Source: Candidatus Peribacteria bacterium
GTDB lineage: Bacteria; Patescibacteriota; Gracilibacteria; Peribacterales; Peribacteraceae
Assembly: GCA_012515645.1 (NCBI GenBank)
Contig: JAAYXY010000041.1
Coordinates: forward strand, 1 to 5,366
Direction: 5' to 3'
DNA length: 5,366 bases
Notes under the pieces: generated by a model
What the model was told of the DNA's origin: nothing
The model's input: the letters and a program-made list of their open reading frames with translations, nothing else
Databases searched by the model: none
Translations under genes and position numbers: made by a program
Shown: positions 1 to 5,113 of the stretch, piece by piece
How the letters are laid out: the number at the start of each line of letters is the position of its first letter
Numbering within the stretch: the stretch's first letter is position 1

Positions 1-171
1 AACCGCACACCGGACCATGATCCGCGGTGCAGGCGCATACGGCTCAAAGGCTACATTCATAATGCGCTTTTTATGCTCAGAAAGGGGTTCAGGATTGCAC
101 AAACAGACCGCACAAAGCTGGAGGGAAACAGGCATTTTGTGACAAGCCTGGTAATAGATTGCGTGAAGTAA
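1..171 (+). CDS. C-terminal end of an unrecognised protein (5' truncated by the window edge)
   Basis: Reading frame 1 is open from the first base to a TAA at 169-171 and gives 56 residues ending in RHFVTSLVIDCVK. The piece is basic (about a quarter Lys, Arg or His) with a helical-looking stretch (RLKGYIHNALFMLRKGFRI) followed by a short strand-like end. I do not recognise the family. The final beta-strand-like segment resembles the end of the methyltransferase that follows (EGRYFIVLATAK), so a second class I methyltransferase is one possibility, but no diagnostic motif lies in the window. The gene is in the same frame as the next one and is separated from it by one stop codon and 18 bases, so the two are probably co-transcribed. 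That it is a real coding tail is fairly likely, because it is open over its whole visible length and is followed by an A/G-rich leader. Its function is unknown. Confidence 0.5.
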   Translation, partial: NRTPDHDPRCRRIRLKGYIHNALFMLRKGFRIAQTDRTKLEGNRHFVTSLVIDCVK

Positions 172-184
172 AAAGAAAAAGAAG
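172..184 (+). promoter_or_regulatory. A/G-rich leader, weak ribosome binding site for the TTG-started methyltransferase
   Basis: The 18 bases between the upstream TAA and the TTG at 190 are almost entirely purine, ending in AAAAAGAAG at 176-184 and leaving 5 bases to the TTG. This is not a good Shine-Dalgarno core (GAAG only), but it is the best one available. No ATG occurs in this frame between the stop at 169-171 and residue 62 of the protein, beyond motif I. The start must therefore be TTG 190, TTG 208 or GTG 223. Confidence 0.35.
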
Positions 185-189
185 CTACA

Positions 190-888
190 TTGAAATCGCA
201 CACTCTATTGTCCCCACTTGCTGTGATACCTCATATACCTGACCGCATCGATATCACATCATGCTCTAAGCGCAACAGAGACGATCATATCGCCAGATAC
301 ACTTTTGCATGCAAATACGCCAAGGGAAAACACGTACTGGATATCGCGTGTGGCACAGGGTATGGAACAGATATGCTAAGAAAATCAGGAGCCGCTGTGT
401 TGGGTGTAGATATATCGCAAGACACAATAAAAAAAGCAAAGCAGAAGTACGGCGACTATTTCGCAACAGGCGATATCCGTACATTCCAATCAAAACAGAA
501 ATTTGACATGATTGTTTGCTTCGAAACAATCGAACACATAAGCGAATACCATGAAGTTATACAAAACCTATACTCGCTTCTTAAGAAGAACGGCAGACTG
601 CTGATTTCGAGTCCGAACAAAAGAATAACCAAACCATTAATCGGAAAACCTATGGTCAGCTTCCATGCGCAGGAATTCACCCCAAAAGAACTGACTTTTC
701 TCTTAAACGAAAAATTCACAGTACAAGGCTATTTTGCTCAGCGTCAGCAGCCTCGCATACCCTGTAAAATTGCACGCAGCATATACGGAAAAATATGCCG
801 CCCACAGCACAGAGCCTCTCCGGTGGTCACGAAAGTCCACCCATGGAATGAGGGGCGATATTTTATTGTATTGGCAACTGCCAAGTAA
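190..888 (+). CDS. Class I SAM-dependent methyltransferase
   Basis: A 232-residue protein of the Methyltransf_11/23 type, a single Rossmann-like domain that transfers a methyl group from S-adenosylmethionine. Visible motifs are motif I VLDIACGTGYG (49-59), which binds the cofactor; the acidic end of strand 2, LGVDIS (71-76, Asp74 for the ribose); GDIRTF (94-99); motif IV FDMIVCFETIEHI (105-117); and the strand-5 region LLISSPNKR (137-145). The N-terminal block PDRIDITSCSKRNRDDHIARY is a substrate-side helix seen in methyltransferases of glycan clusters. There is no signal peptide or membrane helix, so it is cytoplasmic. The acceptor cannot be read from the sequence; a sugar or lipid-linked intermediate is inferred from the neighbours. 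TTG 190 is chosen as start because no ATG precedes motif I, but TTG 208 or GTG 223 could also serve. The deacetylase starts 4 bases downstream. Codons end mostly in A or T, unlike the following gene. Family assignment is secure. Confidence 0.9.
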   Translation: MKSHTLLSPLAVIPHIPDRIDITSCSKRNRDDHIARYTFACKYAKGKHVLDIACGTGYGTDMLRKSGAAVLGVDISQDTIKKAKQKYGDYFATGDIRTFQSKQKFDMIVCFETIEHISEYHEVIQNLYSLLKKNGRLLISSPNKRITKPLIGKPMVSFHAQEFTPKELTFLLNEKFTVQGYFAQRQQPRIPCKIARSIYGKICRPQHRASPVVTKVHPWNEGRYFIVLATAK

Positions 889-892
889 AATT

Positions 893-1648
893 ATGCCCCT
901 GCTTTTCACTACATCCTGGGATGACGGCAACGTACTGGATGTGCGCATAGCGGAAATGCTGGAGCGCTATGACCTGCGCGGCACGTTCTATGTGCTGCCA
1001 CACGAAGGCGGCGAATCGCTGCGGAACGAAACGATACGCGCTCTGGCAGAGAAACATGAGATCGGCGCACACACGCTGCGACATCGCAACCTCCCGGATC
1101 TGCCAAGGGAAGAAATGGAGAGCGAAATCCGCGGCAGTAAAGAGTGGGTGCAACACATAACGGGCAAATCCTGCACCATGTTCTGCTACCCCCGCGGCTT
1201 TGTATCCACAGCCGCGAAGCACGCCATTGCACAGGCGGGCTTTGCGGGCGCGCGGACGACCGTGCCGCTGCAGTTTGGCACCGATGACCCGTACATGTTG
1301 CCAACAACGCTGCAGGTGTACCCTTTCCCTATGCGCCCACGGTTCTCACAGTGGTGGCACCCGCTGGATCCTCTGGGGCCGCTGCGCGCCAAGTGGCGGC
1401 GGCTGCGCGCACTGGGAACGCCGATCGCCGCCTGCAAAGGATGGCTACCACTCGCCAAGTGGCTGCTGGTGTACGCCGTACAAACAGAGCAACCGTTCTT
1501 CCACCTGTGGGGGCACGCGAAAGAAATTGAACGGTACGGCATGTGGGAACAACTGGAAGCATTGTTGGTATTCGCAAAAACGCAGGACATCGCACCGGCA
1601 ACCAACGCCGAATTCATCGCTGCATTGCGGCCACCATCCGCTCTATGA
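893..1648 (+). CDS. Polysaccharide deacetylase (NodB homology domain, carbohydrate esterase 4-like)
   Basis: A 251-residue metal-dependent deacetylase that would remove an acetyl group from a sugar residue. The family signatures appear in order: TSWDDG (7-12), with Asp10 as likely base and Asp11 as metal ligand; HTLRH (60-64), the HxxxH metal site; FCYPRG (97-102), matching motif 3; GFAGARTT (116-123); and FHLWGHAKEIE (203-213), matching the histidine of motif 5. It is short for the family and has no signal peptide or membrane segment. It therefore probably acts in the cytoplasm on a lipid-linked or precursor sugar rather than on mature wall polymer; that is inference. The frame stays open upstream to 734 inside the methyltransferase, but ATG 893 is preferred because the conserved domain begins at its fourth residue and the previous gene stops at 888. 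The start lacks a clear ribosome binding site, so coupling to the methyltransferase is likely. Its last 35 bases overlap the oppositely oriented glycosyltransferase. The gene is GC-rich (45 of 60 bases at 1381-1440). Confidence 0.92.
   Translation: MPLLFTTSWDDGNVLDVRIAEMLERYDLRGTFYVLPHEGGESLRNETIRALAEKHEIGAHTLRHRNLPDLPREEMESEIRGSKEWVQHITGKSCTMFCYPRGFVSTAAKHAIAQAGFAGARTTVPLQFGTDDPYMLPTTLQVYPFPMRPRFSQWWHPLDPLGPLRAKWRRLRALGTPIAACKGWLPLAKWLLVYAVQTEQPFFHLWGHAKEIERYGMWEQLEALLVFAKTQDIAPATNAEFIAALRPPSAL
1614..1648. other. Convergent (tail-to-tail) overlap of two coding regions
   Basis: The deacetylase ends with TGA at 1646-1648 on the + strand. The glycosyltransferase on the - strand ends with TGA whose complement is TCA at 1614-1616. 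Thirty-five bases therefore encode both C-termini, in opposite orientations. No stem-loop followed by a T run is visible here on either strand, so neither operon has an obvious intrinsic terminator at this junction. Confidence 0.8.
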
Positions 1649-2627
1649 GCGTAACCAGACTGTGCCCCTCTGTAACGCGCCTACGCAATTCCGTAGCGAG
1701 TTGAGTGCGCTTTTCCGGAGAGAGCGAAAACAGATGCTTGGCCGTGCTGCCCATGGTCTCATTCGTACACAGGCACTCAGATGGAAGAATGCCCTGCGCG
1801 GCACGGCTGGATACTGCTACTGGGCAACCGCACGCCATCGCCTCCAGAATCACCTTGTCCAGCCCGCCGCTCCCCGCATGGAGAAGCAATGCGGATTGCT
1901 GTAATACATCGCGGACACGGGCATGCGATACAGGCCCGACCGCAACGCGGTCGTGTATGCCCGATGTACGCATGCGTTGCTCCAGAACCTGCAGAAGCTC
2001 ATGGTCTTGCTGCGTTACGGGGCCGCCTGCCAGAACAAGACGATACGAAGCATCTAACTGCGCGAAAGCATCTAGGATAACGTCCAGGTGTTTGACGCGC
2101 GTTACGCGGCCAATGGCAGTGATGAGGTGCTCATCGCGCTTGGCATCATCGGGAACAAAAAAATCCGTATCGATGCCATGGCCCAAGATTTCGTGCCGGC
2201 GGGACCGGCGCGGCAAGCCATAGGCGGTGGCGCTGAACACCGTACGCACACACCGCAGAGCAACCGGCAGAGCCCAGCCCCCGCCGCGCGCCTCGTACCA
2301 AAGGTACACGGGCTTGCGCAAACAAAACCATAGTGGAGCACCCAGCACCACCCACACGGGCGTCATGTGCACAAAGACGCGATCGTACTCCCGACGCATG
2401 CTCCACTGCAGCCGCCAAAAACGCAGAATCTGCCGCCAAACGGGCAAGCCGTCTTCTTTGCGGAGTGAAACAATGTGCACGTTGGGCGGAAACGGATGTT
2501 CGCGCGCCAACTGGCCGATGACGGAAACACGCTCACAGTGCCGCGCAAAACCCTCGATCCACCGCAGGAAGAAACCCAGAATCGGATCGTGCGCGTCCAC
2601 TTTCTGCGTGATGATGAGGAGCTTCAT
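1614..2627 (-). CDS. Glycosyltransferase, GT4-like (GT-B fold), with a divergent donor-site motif
   Basis: A 337-residue cytoplasmic or membrane-associated glycosyltransferase, third gene of the - strand operon. The N-terminal acceptor domain starts at once with MKLLIITQKVDAHDPILGFF. The C-terminal donor domain has HGIDTDFF (150-157), AIGRVTRVKHLDVILDAF (171-188, with Arg174 and Lys179 as the usual phosphate contacts), LVLAGG (197-202) and the signature GLDKVILEAMACGCPV (255-270). In the usual E-x7-E motif, Glu262 is present but residue 254, eight before it, is Gly instead of Glu. I recall related GT4 proteins with an LDKVVLEAMA form, so this is more likely a subfamily trait than damage. The ATG overlaps the TGA of the preceding gene (ATGA, complement TCAT at 2624-2627). 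No Shine-Dalgarno sequence precedes it, which suggests translational coupling. Its tail overlaps the deacetylase. Donor and acceptor sugars cannot be deduced. Confidence 0.9.
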   Translation of the reverse strand: MKLLIITQKVDAHDPILGFFLRWIEGFARHCERVSVIGQLAREHPFPPNVHIVSLRKEDGLPVWRQILRFWRLQWSMRREYDRVFVHMTPVWVVLGAPLWFCLRKPVYLWYEARGGGWALPVALRCVRTVFSATAYGLPRRSRRHEILGHGIDTDFFVPDDAKRDEHLITAIGRVTRVKHLDVILDAFAQLDASYRLVLAGGPVTQQDHELLQVLEQRMRTSGIHDRVAVGPVSHARVRDVLQQSALLLHAGSGGLDKVILEAMACGCPVAVSSRAAQGILPSECLCTNETMGSTAKHLFSLSPEKRTQLATELRRRVTEGHSLVTLIERMVAAMQR

Positions 2628-3724
2628 ACAGATTGGAGGTAACGGGCGTACGCGGCGACTGTTTCCGTACGATCGTACACATCCAGCACCGCACGCGCTG
2701 CGGATCCGATGCGCTCTCGCAGGGGAGCATCGGCGAGCAGGCGTGCAATTTGCCGCGCAAGATCATCCGGCGCACCCGTGGTGAGAATGCCATTGTACCC
2801 GTCTTTGATGACTTCGGGAGCCATGCCAACGGGTGTCGCAATGCAGGGCATGCCCAATGCCATTGCCTCCAAAAGAACGCGCGGCCCCCCCTCGCTGCGG
2901 GAATTCATCACGAAGACTTGTGCCTGCAACAAAGTCTTGAGCACATCCTCCGGCACCGGCAGCCACCCCGCAAAATCCACCCTATCTACAATGCCCAAAG
3001 CGCGTGCGCGCTTCTGCGCAGAAGAACGCAAAGGTCCATCGCCGATTACAACGAGTCGCACGGACGGGAGCGTTGCAACAGCCTGCAATAGCTCCATGAG
3101 CCCCTTGTTCGCAACAAGCCTGCCGCAGAAAGCAACGTCATACCGCTTCTGCTGCACGGAAACAGAGCGCAGAAGCGCAGTATCCAGATACATAGACGAA
3201 ATAATATGGATAGCATCGGGCGCAATGCCCCATGCAATGAGCACCGACCGTACGGCAGCATTCACCGTACGCACACCGGCAGCAGATTGAACAAGGAGCG
3301 GGAGGAAACGCCGAGACAGTGCGCGACCAATACGTTCGGCAAGTGAAGCCGGGTGCGGATACCCCACAATATGGTGCACTTCCAGCACATACTGCAGCCC
3401 CGTCTTCCGCGCCAACCAACCGGCGCCAATACTGTTATAGAAGGGCGGATAGCAGTGCACAGTCATGATGTGATGACGATGCCGGGTATAGAGCTCCCTA
3501 CCTTTCGCCAGTATCCACCACGGCTGGTACCACAAACCGCGCGGCGAAGGATGGATGTACACCGGCAAATCTTCAAACTGGTGCGGCTCTGCACCTGCAA
3601 AAGGACAAATCACATCGATGCGTTCCCAATACGCAGAAAGTTCCCGCAGCGTCTGAGAGAACGCCCCTTGTTTGCCGGCGGCAACAGATCGATCCCCGCT
3701 GATCATGAGGAGATTTTTCTTCAT
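2624..3724 (-). CDS. Glycosyltransferase family 4 protein
   Basis: A 366-residue GT-B enzyme, middle gene of the operon. The N-terminal domain begins MKKNLLMISGDRSVAAGKQGAF, with a glycine-containing loop after the first strand, and contains a LEVHHIVGYPHP segment (114-125) at the interdomain cleft. The C-terminal domain has CGRLVANKGLMELLQA (200-215, with Arg202 and Lys207), VVIGDGP (225-231), FAGWLP (251-256) and the complete E-x7-E motif SEGGPRVLLEAMALGMPC (277-294, with Glu278 and Glu286). It should use a nucleotide-activated sugar with retention of configuration, as GT4 enzymes do; the sugar is unknown. The frame extends 72 codons further upstream to 3940, but that extension lies in the antisense of no homologous domain and overlaps the previous gene. 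The ATG at 3724 gives the standard N-terminus and an exact ATGA overlap with the upstream stop. There are no transmembrane helices. Confidence 0.92.
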   Translation of the reverse strand: MKKNLLMISGDRSVAAGKQGAFSQTLRELSAYWERIDVICPFAGAEPHQFEDLPVYIHPSPRGLWYQPWWILAKGRELYTRHRHHIMTVHCYPPFYNSIGAGWLARKTGLQYVLEVHHIVGYPHPASLAERIGRALSRRFLPLLVQSAAGVRTVNAAVRSVLIAWGIAPDAIHIISSMYLDTALLRSVSVQQKRYDVAFCGRLVANKGLMELLQAVATLPSVRLVVIGDGPLRSSAQKRARALGIVDRVDFAGWLPVPEDVLKTLLQAQVFVMNSRSEGGPRVLLEAMALGMPCIATPVGMAPEVIKDGYNGILTTGAPDDLARQIARLLADAPLRERIGSAARAVLDVYDRTETVAAYARYLQSV

Positions 3725-4812
3725 GCAAGCGAACGGAAAAGTGCAGTGTGCTCCTGAGCAATGCACGCCCACGGACGGTTGGGCGGAATCGCTGCGGCAG
3801 GAGGATAGGCCGCCGCAACTTCCTGGATGGCAATGGCAATCTCTTCGGGAAATTGCAGGGGGCGCACAACCATTCCCTGCGCCAATACCGAGCTCAATCC
3901 GTGTTCCGCGGTGAGCAGCACCGGCAAACCCGCACTGCACGCTTCCAGCGCCACGTTGGGACTGATTTCTGTGAGGGAAGGCAACATGAGCAAGTCATGC
4001 ATATCCATGACTTCCCGTTTATCGGTTCCGTGCACTGCCGACGTAAACGCAATGTGCCCACACAGATCCAGACGCTGGGTAAGCCGCTGCAATCGTCGCT
4101 TGCGCGGCCCCTCCCCCACAATCGTGAGCTGGAAACCCGCAGGCAAAACGCGCATTGCCCGCACAAGCGCCTCCGTATTCTTAAATCCGACGAGGCGGCT
4201 CATCACCAGCAAACGGAACGGCGAATGCGCTGTACGTGCAGCCGCATCGCTGCTCTGAAACGAAGAAACCGCATTCTCGATCACCGAATGCTGCGGCAGT
4301 GTGTAATGCTTCTCATAAAGCTCCTGCTGGAACGCCGTCGAAAACACCACATGATCGAATGAATGGAGAATCCTCCCCATCAGGAATCTCACCAACCTCC
4401 CTACTCCCCACCCCCCTCCATACCACTCTCTCATACTCTTCCTGCCGCCTAAGTCCGTATACCGCTCCCAGAAAAAATCCCCGCCGAGGCGCAGAACCTT
4501 CTTTGGCTTCTTGAGCCGCGCCATCCACAGTGGCACACCGCAACTCACAGAGGAAAACGCATAGACAATGTCGGCGTCTGCCGCGTGTTTTTTGAGCGCC
4601 TGTGCATACCGCCACCAATGTGCGAATGGAAAAGCTGAGCGCCATACGTGAATAACGTCATGCTGATCTCTGATCACTGATCTCTGATCACTGTACGTTA
4701 TCACGCTGATCTCTGCTCCCGACTTTTTAAGCTCCTCAGCCAACTTCTCCACATACGTCGCAGGCCCGCCGATATCCGGAGGATAAATGCCCGTCGCTAG
4801 CACTAGCTTCAT
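3721..4812 (-). CDS. Glycosyltransferase family 4 protein, first gene of the - strand operon
   Basis: With the start at 4812 this is a 363-residue GT-B glycosyltransferase. It opens with MKLVLATGIYPPDIGGPATY, the family's first strand and glycine loop. The donor domain has MSRLVGFKN (204-212, Arg206 and Lys211), IVGEGP (231-236) and a full E-x7-E motif, TEISPNVALEACSAGLPV (281-298, Glu282 and Glu290). An alternative ATG at 4833 adds seven residues (MISRSYF). It lies 2 bases after the recombinase fragment's stop and has a GAGAGGG ribosome binding site 10 bases away, whereas 4812 has none. I prefer 4812 because the family's N-terminus starts there. Two stretches are unlike the rest: residues 41-50 (SDQRSVIRDQ) come from a TGATCWC heptad repeat, and residues 132-139 (GGGWGVGR) come from a G-rich heptad tract using GGG, GGA and AGG codons. 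Both lie in likely surface loops, and the frame is intact. The stop overlaps the next start as ATGA. Confidence 0.92.
   Translation of the reverse strand: MKLVLATGIYPPDIGGPATYVEKLAEELKKSGAEISVITYSDQRSVIRDQHDVIHVWRSAFPFAHWWRYAQALKKHAADADIVYAFSSVSCGVPLWMARLKKPKKVLRLGGDFFWERYTDLGGRKSMREWYGGGWGVGRLVRFLMGRILHSFDHVVFSTAFQQELYEKHYTLPQHSVIENAVSSFQSSDAAARTAHSPFRLLVMSRLVGFKNTEALVRAMRVLPAGFQLTIVGEGPRKRRLQRLTQRLDLCGHIAFTSAVHGTDKREVMDMHDLLMLPSLTEISPNVALEACSAGLPVLLTAEHGLSSVLAQGMVVRPLQFPEEIAIAIQEVAAAYPPAAAIPPNRPWACIAQEHTALFRSLA
4396..4419 (-). repeat. Degenerate G-rich heptanucleotide tract inside a glycosyltransferase gene
   Basis: On the - strand the 24 bases read GGA followed by the heptads GGGGGGT, GGGGAGT and AGGGAGG, approximate copies of a GGGGAGT unit. 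The tract encodes GGGWGVGR (residues 132-139) between the conserved REWY and the amphipathic helix before VVFSTAFQQ. It is strongly purine-biased and uses Gly and Arg codons rare in the rest of the gene. Three G runs of three or more lie close together. A fourth (GGGG) is about 20 bases further on, so a canonical quadruplex is not certain. Confidence 0.5.
4648..4704. repeat. Imperfect inverted repeat flanking the TGATC heptad array
   Basis: The left arm GTGAATAACGT (4648-4658) pairs with the right arm ACGTTATCAC (4695-4704) with one unpaired A. The core is a perfect 7-base match, ATAACGT (4652-4658) with ACGTTAT (4695-4701). The arms enclose the heptad array at 4664-4691. The enclosed sequence is itself rich in self-complementary GATC and TGATCA words, so the whole 57-base block could extrude as a hairpin. 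It lies inside the glycosyltransferase frame. Confidence 0.45.
4664..4691. repeat. Heptanucleotide tandem repeat, four units of TGATCWC
   Basis: Four head-to-tail units alternate TGATCTC, TGATCAC, TGATCTC, TGATCAC, so the period is 7 bases (or 14 exactly), followed by a partial unit (TG). A further isolated TGATCTCTG lies at 4707-4715, and TCATGCTGATCTCTGATC (4658-4675) recurs as TCACGCTGATCTCTGCTC (4701-4718) with 2 mismatches. On the - strand the array encodes the SDQRSVIRDQ part of the glycosyltransferase. Three units equal 21 bases, hence a 7-residue peptide period. Confidence 0.85.
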
Positions 4813-4843
4813 AAAATATGATCGAGAAATCATATCTAGAATA

Positions 4844-4850
4844 CCCTCTC
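4844..4850 (-). promoter_or_regulatory. Shine-Dalgarno-like GAGAGGG before the alternative glycosyltransferase start
   Basis: On the - strand GAGAGGG occupies 4850-4844, and 10 bases separate it from the ATG at 4833-4831. It would favour the longer glycosyltransferase N-terminus. The same bases encode the Glu-Arg-Val end of the recombinase fragment, so the match may be a by-product of coding sequence. No comparable site precedes the ATG at 4812. Confidence 0.35.
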
Positions 4851-5011
4851 AGCAAGCGGACTTCGAATATTCTTAAACGCAGGATTCGTCATCTGCGTAT
4901 AGCGCTGCGTGGTGCGAATATTGGCATGACCAAGCAATTCTTGAACATATCGAATATCTGTACCATTCTCGAGTAAGTGCGTTGCAAAACCCTGCCAATA
5001 TCCCACAGGGT

Positions 5012-5020
5012 ATTTTACCA
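5012..5020 (-). promoter_or_regulatory. Possible extended -10 promoter element for the glycosyltransferase operon
   Basis: The - strand reads TGGTAAAAT at 5020-5012, a TGn extension plus a TAAAAT hexamer close to the consensus -10. It sits in AT-rich DNA upstream of the first glycosyltransferase. No well-spaced -35 box accompanies it: a TTGACT is present on the same strand, but only about 5 bases from the hexamer. The call rests on position and one element only. Confidence 0.25.
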
Positions 5021-5113
5021 CGAGTCAACATCGAATATGTCCAAACATTGCGCCAAATACACATAGGAAACAAGTCCTTACGGAAGGGTAACAAAAAAAG
5101 TTAAAATCAAAGT

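Larger units (their letters stand above)
4836..5021 (-). pseudogene. C-terminal fragment of a XerC/D-like tyrosine recombinase
   Basis: A 61-codon frame from a GTG at 5021 whose residues 11-61 (GFATHLLENGTDIRYVQELL onward, 4991 to 4836) are the end of a phage integrase / XerC-XerD catalytic domain. The LLGH box (His32) and the nucleophilic tyrosine in RYTQ (Tyr41) are present. The tail NPAFKNIRSPL is typical of chromosomal or integron-type recombinases. Immediately upstream, where the family has HxLRHSFATHLL, this sequence reads VGYWQGFATHLL, so the catalytic His and Arg are Val6 and Trp9. The rest of the roughly 300-residue protein is absent, and an in-frame TGA (5025-5027) lies just upstream of the GTG. 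It cannot be an active recombinase. It looks like a scar left by rearrangement or integration. The glycosyltransferase's alternative ATG begins 2 bases after its stop. Confidence 0.8.

Noticed and set aside
734..892. A 53-codon N-terminal extension of the deacetylase overlapping the methyltransferase
   Set aside because: The extension overlaps strongly coding methyltransferase sequence in another frame and has no deacetylase homology. The conserved domain begins right after ATG 893.
1200..1904. Long overlapping frames on the + strand opposite or within the deacetylase and glycosyltransferase genes
   Set aside because: They are low-complexity Arg/Cys/His/Pro-rich translations of GC-rich DNA in the wrong frame, with no recognisable motif.
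2667..2678. A perfect 12-base palindrome, GTACGATCGTAC, as an operator or recombination site
   Set aside because: It lies in coding sequence for VYDRT near the end of a glycosyltransferase, no second copy was noticed, and CGTAC words are common throughout these GC-rich genes.
3725..3940. A 72-codon N-terminal extension of the middle glycosyltransferase
   Set aside because: It is the shadow of the preceding glycosyltransferase, is rich in Cys and Gly with no domain sense, and ATG 3724 gives the exact ATGA overlap and family N-terminus.
4873..5094. A 73-codon - strand frame overlapping the recombinase fragment
   Set aside because: It reads the recombinase region one frame off, lacks any motif, and starts in the AT-rich spacer without support.
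5088..5105. TAACAAAAAAAGTTA as a terminator
   Set aside because: The arms are only 4 bases of A/T-rich sequence around an A run that forms the loop. There is no stable GC stem followed by a T run.
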